A DNA stretch of 64,000 bases from Roseiarcus sp963835885. GTDB lineage: Bacteria > Pseudomonadota > Alphaproteobacteria > Rhizobiales > Beijerinckiaceae. Below, in pieces: positions 46,280-55,791 of the stretch (within the stretch, counting starts at the first letter, position 1; each line of letters starts with the position of its first letter). The DNA lies in assembly GCA_963835885.1 (NCBI GenBank), contig CAWIHF010000038.1, positions 62,001 through 126,000 on the forward strand. The letters run 5' to 3'. The position numbers and the translations under genes were made by a program. The notes under the pieces were generated by a model. That model was not told the DNA's origin, did not search any database, and saw only the letters and a program-made list of their open reading frames with translations.

Positions 46280-46373
46280 CTCGTACCCTTCCAGAACGTC
46301 TCTCTCCCACCGGATGCGGTCCGGCGCCGTTTCCAGAAGCCGCGCTGCGGCTTCCGATTTCCGCTGTTCCGTT

Positions 46374-47900
46374 CTAGCGGCGCGGCAGCCACCAACTGGT
46401 GCGCGGGCCGGTATGAACGTGAAGCGTCTTTTCTTCGGTGTAGTCGCTTACCGCGTTGCGGCCAAGCTCCCGCCCGATTCCCGACTGGCGGTAGCCTCCA
46501 AACGGCAGTTCGGGCGTTCCGTCCATGAAGGTATTGACCCAGACCGTGCCGGCGCGGACGCCGCGTCCGACGGCAATCGCCGTATCGAGGTCGCGGCTCC
46601 AGACGCTCGCCGAAAGCCCATAATCGGTCGCGTTGGCGAGTTCGATCGCCTCCTCAGACGTCTTGAAGGTCAACGCGACGACAACCGGTCCGAAGACCTC
46701 CGCTTTCGAGATCGCCATCGCGGTGGTGACGCCTGCGACCACGGTCGGGGCCATGAAGAGGCCGTTGGATTCGAGCCGTCCGCCGCCCGCACGCACCTCG
46801 GCGCCGGCAGCGCGCGCGTTACGCAAATGGGTTTCGATCTTGCCGAAATGGTCGTCGCTGATCAACGCTCCGACCCGCGTTTCCTCGTCGAGGGGATCGC
46901 CGACTTTCACCTGCGCCGCACGCTTCGCGAGTTCGCTCAGGAACGACTCGGCGATATCGGCATGCAACAGCAGCCGCGACCCCGCATTGCAGCACTCTCC
47001 AGCGTTGAAGTAGGCGCCAAAGGTCGCTGCGTCGATCGCCGCGTCCATGTCGGCGTCCGGGAAGATCACTTGGGGATTCTTGCCGCCAAGCTCCATCGAC
47101 ACTTTCTTGAGCGTCGCGGCTCCCGCGGCCATTGCGGCGCGGCCGACGGCGGTCGATCCCGTGAAGGAGATCATGTCCACATCCGGATCGGTCGTCATCG
47201 GCGCACCGACCTCCGACCCGTAGCCGGTCACGATATTGCAGACGCCCTCGGGAAGGCCGGCGTCGGCCATGAGCGCGCCGAGGTGGAGGGTCGAGGCGGA
47301 GGTCATCTCGCTCGGCTTGACGACGCATGTGCAGCCTGCGGCAAGCGCGAACGGCAGCTTCTGTGAAACGATCAGGAGCGGAAAGTTCCAGGGCGTGATA
47401 ATCGACACGACCCCGATCGGTTCGCGCAGCACGAAGCCCAACCGGTCGCCACCGAGATTGGCGTAGCTTTCGCCTGCGAGCGCGCGCGCCAGAGACGCGG
47501 CGTACCGCCAGATGTTGGCGGCGCCCTCGATCTCGCCGCGCGCCTGCGCGATCGGTTTGCCGGATTCGAGCGTGTCCATCAGCGCGAGCGCCTCACGGTC
47601 CCGGTCGATGAGGTCGGCGACCTTTAAAAGCGCACGCGCGCGGTTGGAGGCGGTTTCGTTCGGCCATGGGCCTTTGTCGAAGGCGGCGCGCGCGGCGGCG
47701 ACGGCGGCGCGCGCGTCCTCTGCTCGACCCCGCGGAACTCGAGTGACGACCACGCCATGCGCCGGGCTTCGGCGTTCGATCGTCTCGCCGCGACCGTAGG
47801 CCTCACTGCCGGCGATCTGCATCGCACGATCACGCGGAAAGCGCGCCAGCGCGTCGTTCAGCTTCTTCGTGTCGAGGGTGATCGGAGTTTGGACGGTCAT
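46374..47900 (-). CDS. NAD(P)-dependent aldehyde dehydrogenase
   Basis: 508 residues. The cofactor-binding TPWNFPLLIVSQKLPFALAAG, KPSEMTSASTL and FTGSTAVGRA are present. The general-base Glu is in KVSMELGGKNPQ and the catalytic Cys in FNAGECCNAGSRLLL. The C-terminus has ELPFGGYRQSGIGRELG. It oxidises an aldehyde to the acid, probably the product of one of the GMC alcohol dehydrogenases of the same run. It follows the enoyl-CoA hydratase by 11 bp. Confidence 0.93.
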   Translation of the reverse strand: MTVQTPITLDTKKLNDALARFPRDRAMQIAGSEAYGRGETIERRSPAHGVVVTRVPRGRAEDARAAVAAARAAFDKGPWPNETASNRARALLKVADLIDRDREALALMDTLESGKPIAQARGEIEGAANIWRYAASLARALAGESYANLGGDRLGFVLREPIGVVSIITPWNFPLLIVSQKLPFALAAGCTCVVKPSEMTSASTLHLGALMADAGLPEGVCNIVTGYGSEVGAPMTTDPDVDMISFTGSTAVGRAAMAAGAATLKKVSMELGGKNPQVIFPDADMDAAIDAATFGAYFNAGECCNAGSRLLLHADIAESFLSELAKRAAQVKVGDPLDEETRVGALISDDHFGKIETHLRNARAAGAEVRAGGGRLESNGLFMAPTVVAGVTTAMAISKAEVFGPVVVALTFKTSEEAIELANATDYGLSASVWSRDLDTAIAVGRGVRAGTVWVNTFMDGTPELPFGGYRQSGIGRELGRNAVSDYTEEKTLHVHTGPRTSWWLPRR

Positions 47901-47911
47901 CGGGAGAACTC

Positions 47912-48686
47912 TTAGCGGCCGGTGAATGCGGGTGAGCGCTTGTCGCGGAACGCGGCGACGCCCTCGGCGAGATCTTCAGTGAATGCGGTGAGCGCCCCGG
48001 CAAGGCCCTCGATCGGCGCGTCGCGATCCTCGCCCTCGGCGGCGTTGATCATCGCCTTGACCATCTGGACCGCGACCGGGCCGCGTTTGGCAATTTCCTG
48101 CGCGACCACCTTGGCTCGCGCGGCGCCAACGCCTGGCTCGGTGACTTCATCGACAAGACCAAGCGCGAGCGCTTCCTTGGCGGAAAACACTGCGCCCGCC
48201 GAGGGCCATGCGCCGGACCACCGAAGACCCGAATCGACGCACAAGCCGCTGGGTCCCGGACCATCCCGGCGCCATGCCGAGCCCCGTTTCCGGAAGGCCG
48301 AGCTTGATCCCGCTCTCGGCGATGCGGATGTCCGCGACAGCCGCGAGCTCCAGACCGCCGCCGAAGGCGTGTCCAGTCATCGCCGCAATCAGAGGGACGC
48401 GCAGACGCGCCAGCCCCTCGAATACGCGATGGCCGGCGCGCGTCCAATCCCGCCACATTTCCAGCGGCGGCAACCCGCCCCAGGCCGCTATGTCGCCGCC
48501 CGCGCAGAACGCCTTGCCTTCGCCAGAGAGGATCGCAACTCGCACCTCGCTCGAGGACTCGATCACGCGTGTGGCGTCGCCAAGCGCGTCAATCATCGCC
48601 CGGTCGAGAGCGTTGAGTTTCTCGGCGCGCTTGAGCGTCAAATGGGCAACAGGCCCCTCGACCACGAGTTCGACAAAGGCGCTCAC
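47912..48686 (-). pseudogene. Enoyl-CoA hydratase/isomerase, frameshifted
   Basis: Crotonase family. The N-terminal part has KLNALDRAMIDALGDATR, the oxyanion-hole segments AFCAGGDIAAWGG and GHAFGGGLELAAVADIRIA, and GLGMAPGWSGTQRLVRRFG. It shifts after RRMALGG. AVFSAKEALALGLVDEV to the end RDKRSPAFTGR is in the next frame. An extra G in a GG run near 48195 fits. Repaired length is about 258 residues. The ATG overlaps the CoA-transferase stop by 4 bp. Confidence 0.9.
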
Positions 48687-50284
48687 CTTGCCGCCTCCCG
48701 AGTCGGTCGAAGCTTCAGTCCAAAAGGCTCGGGATGGAACAACGCTTGATCCATCGTGCGCAGGTTGGCCTCGATCCGCAGCGGAAACTCCGCCTGGGCG
48801 AGAACGTCACGCTTCAGATCGACCCCGGGCGCAAGCTCGACCACGCTAACGCCTTCCGGCTCCAACCGGAGCACGCATCGCTCCGTGACATAAAGGATTT
48901 CCTGGCCCTGGGCGATTGCGCGCGGACCGGAGAACGAGACCTGCTCGACGGATTCGACGAGCTTTCTGACTTTGCCTTCTTTCAGGATTGAGAGCGCGGC
49001 ATCGCGAATTTCGAGGCCGGCCCCCGCGGTGAAGTAGCCGGAGAAGACGATCTTCCTGGCGCGCGCCGTAATGTCGACAAAGCCGCCGGCCCCCGCCGTT
49101 ACATGCGGACGCACGCCGAGCTTGGAGACGTTGACGGACCCGAGCCGGTCGATCTGCAGGAACGAGAGCAGCGACATGTCGAACCCGCCCCCCTGGAAAT
49201 AGGTGAACTGATGGGGGGATTGGACGATCGCTTCGGCGTTGGATGCGCAGCCGAACTGAAAGTCGAGCAGCGGCACCCCACCGACCGCGCCCTGTTCGAT
49301 GACCCAGGTCACGGCGCCGTGTCTGCGCTCCTCGATCAGAATGCGCGGGACGTTGGCGGATATGCCGAAGCCAATGTTCACAGCGTCGCCCTCGCGCAGC
49401 TCCTGCGCGACGCGCCGAGCGATCACCTTCGCGACGTCGAACTTCGGCGTCTCGAACGAGGACAGCGGCCGGAAAATTTCGCCAGAGATCGCGGGCTCGT
49501 AGGACGTGTGCGTCGTCTGCAACTGGTCAGGCGCGACAACGATATGATCGACAAATATGCCGGGCACCACGACGTCGTGCGGACGCAGCGTTCCCGTCAT
49601 GGTCAGCCGCTTGACCTGGGCAATGACGACGCCGCCGTTGTTGCGCGCGGCGAGAGCCTGGTCGATCGGACCGAGGATCCCTCCTTCGTGTTCGTAGGAG
49701 AGATTGCCACGCTCGTCAGCCGTGGTCGCCCGGATAATGGCGACGTGCGGCGTAATGGTCGGGAAGAAAAGCCAGTCTTCGCCGGCAAAGTTGACCCGGC
49801 TTACGATCGGCTCGGCCGACGCCTTCGGATTCATTGCGCAACCTTCGCGCGCCGGATCGACGAACGTGTCCATCCCCACCTTGGTGAGCACGCCTGGCCG
49901 CTTGGCCGCCGCCTCGCGATGGATGTCGAAGAGGATGCCTGACGGCACGTTGTAAGCGGGGATCGCGTCGCCGCTGATCATCTTCCAGATCGCCGGCGGT
50001 TCGGCAGAGGACGGGCCGGAAGGGTAGGAGCCCGCCAACACGCGCGCGAGACACCCCGGCTTGGCGAGATGGTCGATACCTTTGACACCCCACATGTCGC
50101 CGGCCGCGATCGGATGGAGGGTCGTAATGTTGCGTGGATGGCCCTCAGCGTCGAATCGCTTCCCGATCGCCGCGAGCACAGCGTCGGGGCACCCGAGCGC
50201 CGAAGAGGACGAGACCGTGACGATCGTTCCGTCCGGAATGAGCCGCGCGGCTTCCGAGGCTGAGATGACTTTCCCGTCGGCCAT
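48683..50284 (-). CDS. Acyl-CoA:acetate/3-ketoacid CoA-transferase family protein
   Basis: 533 residues, a single-chain class I CoA-transferase with fused alpha and beta parts. The catalytic Glu lies in TWVIEQGAVGGVPLLDFQFG. Early VSASEAARLIPDG-like and late RAIAQGQEILYVTERCVLRL segments are typical of propionate/acetoacetate-type transferases. It would activate a carboxylic acid to its CoA ester using acetyl- or succinyl-CoA. Start ATG 50284. It is 8 bp after the anhydrofructose-reductase-like gene. Confidence 0.88.
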   Translation of the reverse strand: MADGKVISASEAARLIPDGTIVTVSSSSALGCPDAVLAAIGKRFDAEGHPRNITTLHPIAAGDMWGVKGIDHLAKPGCLARVLAGSYPSGPSSAEPPAIWKMISGDAIPAYNVPSGILFDIHREAAAKRPGVLTKVGMDTFVDPAREGCAMNPKASAEPIVSRVNFAGEDWLFFPTITPHVAIIRATTADERGNLSYEHEGGILGPIDQALAARNNGGVVIAQVKRLTMTGTLRPHDVVVPGIFVDHIVVAPDQLQTTHTSYEPAISGEIFRPLSSFETPKFDVAKVIARRVAQELREGDAVNIGFGISANVPRILIEERRHGAVTWVIEQGAVGGVPLLDFQFGCASNAEAIVQSPHQFTYFQGGGFDMSLLSFLQIDRLGSVNVSKLGVRPHVTAGAGGFVDITARARKIVFSGYFTAGAGLEIRDAALSILKEGKVRKLVESVEQVSFSGPRAIAQGQEILYVTERCVLRLEPEGVSVVELAPGVDLKRDVLAQAEFPLRIEANLRTMDQALFHPEPFGLKLRPTREAAR

Positions 50285-50292
50285 GCTCTGCC

Positions 50293-51300
50293 TCAAACGC
50301 TCAAGTCGATTGCGGTCTCGACGCCTGTTCGCGCCGCTTCGAGGGTAGCGACAGCGACACTCAATGATTTGACCCCGTCCTCTCCAGTCGCGGCGGGAGC
50401 GCCGTGTCCGGCGACCGCGTCCTGGAAGAAACGGACTGAGCGGGCATAAAGACTTTCGTGGTCGATCTGCAGGCTCTCTTCGCCGGTCGCCGTGCGCAAC
50501 AGGATCTCGCCCTTGGGTTCCGGCGTCATGCAGTCACGGCCGATCAGCGAGCCCGAATCTCCGTGCACTTCGAAGCCGGTCGTCGCGTACCTGGTCGTAA
50601 ACGCATCGTGGAATTGCGCGAGCAATCCGCTTGAGAAGCGCAACACGCCCATGACGCCGTCCTCAAGTCCCGCCCGGCTCATTCCGCCACGCGAGGTCAT
50701 CGCGCTCACGGCTAGCGGCTCGTCATCAAGGACGAATCGCAGCGTGTCTGCGTCATGCACCGTGATGTCCAGCACGACGCCCCCTCCGGCGGCAGGCTTC
50801 TCGATTCGCCACCCCTGCAAATGCGCCGGTAGATAGACCGAGTGAAACACCCGTGCGAAGAGCGGCTTCCCGATGCGTCCCTGCTGGATCGCCTCCCGCA
50901 TTGCGCGGTGTGTGGCGGCGTTCCGAAGGTGGTGATTGGTGCCCAAGATCACGCCACGCTCACGACATTCGGAAACCATCGCGCGCGCGTCGGCAACGGT
51001 CAGAGCCAGCGGCTTCTCGCACAAAACGTGCTTTCCGGCGCCGGCTGCCGCGAAAACCTGGTCTCGGTGAAGCTCATTGGTCGTCGAAATATAGACCGCA
51101 TCGACCTCACTTGATTGGACCAAGTCCCCGATGCTCGCTGTCGAGTGCTCGATTCGATGCTCGCGCGCAAATTTCGCGGCGCGATCAGCGCTCGCGCTCA
51201 TGACCGTGACGACGTCCCCGTTGTTTGACCGAAAGGCGTCGATCATGTGCTGTGCAGCAATTGTGCTCGCTCCCACGAGCCCCCATCGGAGTTTGGTCAC
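50293..51300 (-). CDS. afr: Gfo/Idh/MocA oxidoreductase, 1,5-anhydro-D-fructose reductase-like
   Basis: 335 residues. The Rossmann motif is LRWGLVGASTIAAQHMIDAF. The EKP motif is GKHVLCEKPLALTVADA (Lys) and the downstream HDADTL region contains the proposed His (LDITVHD). VYISTTNELHR, GTNHHLRNAATHRAMR and LPAHLQGWRIE closely match, as I recall it, the 1,5-anhydro-D-fructose reductase of Ensifer (EC 1.1.1.292). Substrate identity is therefore likely but not proven. Its start overlaps the lacI stop by 4 bp. Confidence 0.82.
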   Translation of the reverse strand: MTKLRWGLVGASTIAAQHMIDAFRSNNGDVVTVMSASADRAAKFAREHRIEHSTASIGDLVQSSEVDAVYISTTNELHRDQVFAAAGAGKHVLCEKPLALTVADARAMVSECRERGVILGTNHHLRNAATHRAMREAIQQGRIGKPLFARVFHSVYLPAHLQGWRIEKPAAGGGVVLDITVHDADTLRFVLDDEPLAVSAMTSRGGMSRAGLEDGVMGVLRFSSGLLAQFHDAFTTRYATTGFEVHGDSGSLIGRDCMTPEPKGEILLRTATGEESLQIDHESLYARSVRFFQDAVAGHGAPAATGEDGVKSLSVAVATLEAARTGVETAIDLSV

Positions 51301-52364
51301 GAATCCCCTCCTGGTTTATGGATGGTCGAGGTGCCGCAGGATCCGCGGACGATCAAGGTTGTCGGGCACAGCACCGTTTCCGGTTCGGAGTCTCCGCTGG
51401 CCAGCTGACGCATGAGCAGTTGCGCCGCGCGAGAACCGAGACTTCGACCGTTGACCGCAACGGTCGTGAGAGCCGGGAGTGTGTGCTTCGCCTCGTCGAT
51501 ATCGTCGAAACCGATCACGGCGAAGTCTTTTCCGACGACGATCCCGATCTCGGTAAGTGCCCGGATCAGCCCGATCGCGACGACGTCGTTGTAACAAAGG
51601 GCGGTCGTCGCAGGCTTGCGGAGGTTAAGCAACAGCGGAGCCGCCGCTCCGCCGCCCGAGTAGGTAATCATCGATTCGATAACCAGCGAGACATCGAGCG
51701 GAATCCCGGCCTCTTCCAGAGCGAGGCGGTAACCCGCAAGACGCTCGTCGCGGACGACCATCGACGTCAATCCACCGACGAACGCAATTCTGTCGTGGCC
51801 GGCAGCGATGAGATGCGCAGTGGCCTTTCGCGCTCCCTCCCTGTTTTCCGGCGCGACCAGTGACGCCTTGAGGCCGGGAAGGCGCCGCATAACCTGAACC
51901 ACGGGCATGCCCGTGACGAGCGCTTTCAACTCATCGAGCGACGTGCCGATCGCCGGCGAAACCACGAGGCCGGCGGCGCCGTGCTCGCGCATCGAGCGGA
52001 TGACCTGCAATTGACGAACAGGGTTCTCGGCGACATTCGCCAGAAACGGAATATACGCGCCGCCCTGACAGGCCTCCTCGATGCCGATCGCCAGCTCGAC
52101 GAAGAAAGGGTTCGAGAGATCGTTGATGACCATGCCAAGAACGCCTGACTTGGCCCCGCGAAGCGTCGCTGCGCCTCGATGGTAAATGTAGCCGAGCTCC
52201 GCCATTGCGCCCGAAACGCGCTCTCTCGTCAATTCGGCGACCAATGAACTGCCGCCAATCACCAGGGACACGGTGGATTTCGACACGCCGGCCAGACGAG
52301 CCACGTCGACGATCGTTGCGCGACCGTTGCGACCGTCCCCCGCTCCCTGTGCGCCGTCAACCAT
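51297..52364 (-). CDS. LacI-family transcriptional regulator
   Basis: About 355 residues. The helix-turn-helix and hinge read TIVDVARLAGVSKSTVSLVIGG and LVAELTRERVSGAMAELGYIY, followed by a periplasmic-binding-type ligand domain (LGMVINDLSNPFFVELAIG, RIAFVGGLT, FAVIGFDDIDEAKHTLPALTTV). In-frame starts are GTG 52382, ATG 52376 and ATG 52364; the last has GAGG at good spacing. It heads the minus-strand run down to 36272 and faces the FAD gene. Two operator-like palindromes in the divergent region suggest it controls itself, the run and the FAD gene. Confidence 0.93.
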   Translation of the reverse strand: MVDGAQGAGDGRNGRATIVDVARLAGVSKSTVSLVIGGSSLVAELTRERVSGAMAELGYIYHRGAATLRGAKSGVLGMVINDLSNPFFVELAIGIEEACQGGAYIPFLANVAENPVRQLQVIRSMREHGAAGLVVSPAIGTSLDELKALVTGMPVVQVMRRLPGLKASLVAPENREGARKATAHLIAAGHDRIAFVGGLTSMVVRDERLAGYRLALEEAGIPLDVSLVIESMITYSGGGAAAPLLLNLRKPATTALCYNDVVAIGLIRALTEIGIVVGKDFAVIGFDDIDEAKHTLPALTTVAVNGRSLGSRAAQLLMRQLASGDSEPETVLCPTTLIVRGSCGTSTIHKPGGDS

Positions 52365-52375
52365 TAGTCGCCTCA

Positions 52376-52389
52376 TTGGCACGTTCCAG
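52376..52389. promoter_or_regulatory. LacI-type operator candidate, proximal
   Basis: TTGGCACGTTCCAG, an imperfect palindrome centred on CG, just upstream of the lacI start. It is paired with a similar site 75 bp away. LacI-family operators commonly have this CG-centred form. Confidence 0.5.
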
Positions 52390-52450
52390 TTAATTGTCAG
52401 CGAAAAAATCCAGCTTCTAGCAGATAATTCGTGACAAGTTGCGGTAAAAA

Positions 52451-52464
52451 TTGGAACGTGCTAA
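52451..52464. promoter_or_regulatory. LacI-type operator candidate, distal
   Basis: TTGGAACGTGCTAA is the near inverse of the proximal site; its reverse complement begins TTAGCACGTTCCAA. The pair lies in the short space between lacI and the FAD gene, a layout that allows looping repression of both directions. Confidence 0.5.
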
Positions 52465-52518
52465 TAAGGCCTACCCCGTCTTGGGCGTTCCGTCAATTGC
52501 CAACATGCGGAAAAAATC

Positions 52519-54591
52519 TTGATCGCGCCGATCCCCCAAGAGATCCTGGACGGACTGACCGATATCGCGATGCCGAGGCTCGCAAATGAAAAGGCACCCC
52601 AAGAGTTCATCTCGGCGTTCGGCTTTCGACTGCCTGTTCGACGGTGCGGAGCCTTGGTCCTAGGCAGTGGAGCGGCGGGGCTGCGAGGTGCGGTCGAATT
52701 GAAGCGGCGGGGCGTCGACGTTGCAATCGCGACGCAAAGCGCCTTCGGCGGAACCTCTGCCTGCTCGGGATCCGACAAGCAGACCCTGCATACGGCCAAT
52801 GGAGCAGACAGGGGCGACGATTTCTCGGCCATGGCGGCGGCCCTCGGCGCTGGCGGCGCGATGGACGAGGATACAGCCTACGTTGAGGCGGTCGGTTCGC
52901 CGCGCGCGCTCGCGTCGCTGCAATACATGGGGCTTCCGATACCGCAGGACCGGCTGGGCGGCGTTCTACGCTACCAGACGGATCACGACGAAGTCGGTCG
53001 AGCGACAAGTTGCGGCCCGAGGACGTCGCGCCTGATGGTGCAGGCCCTGGCGAAGGAGGCTATCCGGCTTGAGGTTCCAATATTCAACCGCACGACCGGT
53101 GTTCGCATTCTCATCGCTCCCGGCTCGGTGCGCCGATCGGCCGGCCTGCTGGCCATGCGGCCAAAGCACCGGACCGAGGACAATCATTTGGGCTTGGCCG
53201 TATTTCTTTGCGACGCGCTCGTCCTGGCCTCAGGCGGCCCCGGCGAGCTTTATCGCGACAGCGTTTACCCCAGGCACTGCTTTGGCTCGCTCGGCCTCGC
53301 CCTGGAGGCCGGACTGGAGGCCGTCAACCTGACCGAAAGCCAATTCGGGATCGGAACATCCCGAGAAGAGTTTCCATGGAATCTCTCGGGCACTTACGTG
53401 CAGTCGATGCCCTACGTGTTCTCGCTCGACCATCGCGGGCGGGAGCGCAACTTTTTGACCGACTATTACAGAACAACGCATGAGCTGGCGTCTAACACTT
53501 TCAGGAAAGGCTATCAGTGGCCTTTCCACGCCTCCCGCATGCTCGAATTCAAATCGAGCCTTTTCGATCTCGCCGTATTCCGGGAGACGCAGGCGGGACG
53601 GAAGGTGTTCATGGATTTCAATCGGAATCCGCTCGCGTTCCCCGGGGACGCCGATTTCGACCTCGACCGCGTCCACGCGGACGTTCTGGCCTATCTCAAG
53701 AATTCCGCCGCCCTGCTTGAAAAGCCCATCGATCGGCTTCGCAAGATGAACCCGCTGTCGATCGAACTCTACAAACGCTACAAATACGACATCACCAAAA
53801 GTCCTCTAGAATTCGCGATCAACAATCAGCACATGAATGGTGGCCTCGCTGTCAACACCTGGGGCGAGACGAGCCTGGCCGGCTGCTATGCAATCGGCGA
53901 GGCAGCAGGAACCCACGGTGTGACCCGCCCCGGCGGCGCGGCTCTGAACGCTGGCCAGGTCTTTGGGACCCGCTGCGCCGAGCACATCGCCTTCAAGCGG
54001 AATTGCGCGCTCGCGAACGCGGCGGAGCAGGACGTCATCGAAGGCAGCCTGCGTTCCATCCTAGCCGTTCTTCGACCCGAAAGCCCGCTCACCGCCGAGT
54101 TGATCCGGACGGAAGTGCAGTCTCGCATGAGCAACCATGCGGGGATTGTCTGCACCGCAGAAGATGTGAAGACATCTGTCACGGGGGCACGCGCGCTCAA
54201 CGGTTCGATCCGCCAAAGAGGCATCGCGTTCGGTGGGGCGTATGAAGCTGTCCAGGCGCTGCAATGGCGGCAGATGGCGATTGCTTCCGAAGCCGTGCTC
54301 GCTGCGCTTGCGTTCTACATTGAGCGTGGCGGGGGAAGCCGCGGCGCGCGGACCGTATGCAGCCCGAACGGAGACCAGATACCGCTTGCTCGGATCAGAC
54401 CGTTAGAGGAATTTCGATTCCGTTCCGAGCGCGTCGCGGATCGTTCTGAACAGATCTTTGTTCGGCTCGAAGCAGAACAATTCATTTGCGATACGCGGCC
54501 CATCCGCCGGCTCGACGGCTCGCACAAACCGTTCTTCGAGCGCGATTGGCCGAATTTCCTCACCGGCGCGATCTTCGATCCCGGCGGCTGA
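52519..54591 (+). CDS. FAD-binding dehydrogenase of the fumarate reductase/aspartate oxidase family
   Basis: About 690 residues. The FAD motif is ALVLGSGAAGLRGAVELKRRG; GGTSACSGSDKQTLH follows. The C-terminal FAD/active-site region reads MNGGLAVNTWGETSLAGCYAIGE-like (shown in part) with THGVTRPGGAALNAGQVFG, typical of fumarate reductase, L-aspartate oxidase and TcuA-type proteins. The substrate is unknown. The only early starts are TTG 52519 and ATG 52570; neither has a strong ribosome-binding site. Divergent from lacI and sharing its operator region, so probably part of the same regulon. Confidence 0.8.
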   Translation: MIAPIPQEILDGLTDIAMPRLANEKAPQEFISAFGFRLPVRRCGALVLGSGAAGLRGAVELKRRGVDVAIATQSAFGGTSACSGSDKQTLHTANGADRGDDFSAMAAALGAGGAMDEDTAYVEAVGSPRALASLQYMGLPIPQDRLGGVLRYQTDHDEVGRATSCGPRTSRLMVQALAKEAIRLEVPIFNRTTGVRILIAPGSVRRSAGLLAMRPKHRTEDNHLGLAVFLCDALVLASGGPGELYRDSVYPRHCFGSLGLALEAGLEAVNLTESQFGIGTSREEFPWNLSGTYVQSMPYVFSLDHRGRERNFLTDYYRTTHELASNTFRKGYQWPFHASRMLEFKSSLFDLAVFRETQAGRKVFMDFNRNPLAFPGDADFDLDRVHADVLAYLKNSAALLEKPIDRLRKMNPLSIELYKRYKYDITKSPLEFAINNQHMNGGLAVNTWGETSLAGCYAIGEAAGTHGVTRPGGAALNAGQVFGTRCAEHIAFKRNCALANAAEQDVIEGSLRSILAVLRPESPLTAELIRTEVQSRMSNHAGIVCTAEDVKTSVTGARALNGSIRQRGIAFGGAYEAVQALQWRQMAIASEAVLAALAFYIERGGGSRGARTVCSPNGDQIPLARIRPLEEFRFRSERVADRSEQIFVRLEAEQFICDTRPIRRLDGSHKPFFERDWPNFLTGAIFDPGG

Positions 54592-54854
54592 ACTGACGTG
54601 AACCGCCTCAGCTTCTATTTTCGGCGCGATCTGCCCCAAGGACGGCAAGGAAGACGCCCTGGCCATGCCCAGATCCGACACCGAAGCCATGAACCTGTGC
54701 GCCCGGCTGAAATCGCCACCCAGGTCGCGCCGGGCGCGCACGCCGCGTTGCTCGTCGCGCCGCCCAACATCCCCCTGATCCGTTGCCTGCAAAATGCCCG
54801 GAACTCAACCCGCGGGAAAACGTCTGGCAGTCGATGCACCACAACTGGCTCTAA

Positions 54855-55791
54855 GAGTTCGACTCTGAAAGTTCATGCGGGATTGCAGAGCCTTCGCAAC
54901 ATGAGGCGGATGGAGGCGAAACGAAGGAATGTGAGGGCTGTGACGTTGAGGTTCTCCCAGTCCTTGGCCAGTCTTCGGCAGCGGTTGAGCCAGGCGATCG
55001 TTCGCTCGACGATCCAGCGCTTGGGCAGCGTGACGAAGCCCTTCGCCTGATCGGATCGTTTGACGATCTCGATTTTGACCCGAGACAGGATTTTGGCGAC
55101 CGCTTGGGCGAAGATCGGCCCTTGATAGGCGCCGTCGGCGAACAGTTTTTCGAGATAAGGGAACCGGCCAAGCAGCGTCGTCAGCAACAAAACGCCGCCG
55201 TCGCGGTCCTGGACGTCGGCGGAATGAACGATGGCCTGCATCAGCAGCCCTTGGGTGTCGACGAGAAAATGACGCTTCTTGCCCTTGATCTTCTTTCCTG
55301 CATCGAACCCGTGCGGATCGATCGAGGCCCCCCTTTTTCCGCGCTTCTCACGCTCTGGCTGTCGATGATTGCGGCGGTTGGGCTGGCCTCACGTTCGGCC
55401 TGCTCACGACACTTTTCGTAGAGCGTGTCATGGATCCGATCCAGCACGCCATCAATGCCCCAATCGCAGAAGTATCGATAGACGGTGCTGCGGGGCGGAA
55501 AATCTTTGGGAAGGTAACGCCATTGGCATCCCGTGCTCAGCACGTACATGAAGGCGTTGAGCGCCTCTCGCATGTTCGTCTCCCGTTTGCGGCCTCCCCT
55601 CCTTGCCGGAGGAATGAGCGGTTCGACATGCGCCCACTCCTCATCCGTCAGGTCGCTCGGGTATCGCAAATGATCCCGCTTGTATTTCGCTCGGTTCTCG
55701 TTCGTCCACATCGGCGGCCCCCCAATTCGGTCCGCCTTCCTTGAAATCACAACCAATTCATGCAACTCAACAACTTTCGGACCAGACACTC
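54855..55791 (-). mobile_element. IS5-family insertion sequence
   Basis: About 937 bp. The ends carry imperfect inverted repeats: GAGT, then 8-9 variable bases, then GAAAGTT (54855-54873, and the complement at 55772-55791). The transposase is in two overlapping frames. I cannot resolve a target duplication: the left flank ends CTCTAA and the right begins AAACAGG. It is inserted in the IS630-type remnant. Confidence 0.8.
54873..55711 (-). CDS. IS5-family transposase, two frames joined by a probable -1 frameshift
   Basis: The first frame (from ATG 55711, MWTNENRAKYKRDH) carries YPSDLTDEEWAHVEPLIPPA, NAFMYVLSTGCQWRYLPKDFP and the first Asp in AAIIDSQSVRSAEKGG. At an A5G6 tract in the coding strand (near 55330) the family sequence continues in the -1 frame: ASIDPHGFDAGKKIKGKKRH, FLVDTQGLLMQAIVHSADVQ, the second Asp in LFADGAYQGP and Glu in IVERTIAWLNRCRRLAKDWE, stop at 54873. 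IS5 elements of the IS427 group often use programmed frameshifting, so this may be functional. Confidence 0.85.

Noticed and set aside
55241..55711. IS5 frame break as another sequencing error
   Set aside because: The break lies at an A5G6 tract and is in the -1 direction, as in IS5 elements that use programmed frameshifting, so it is treated as probably natural.
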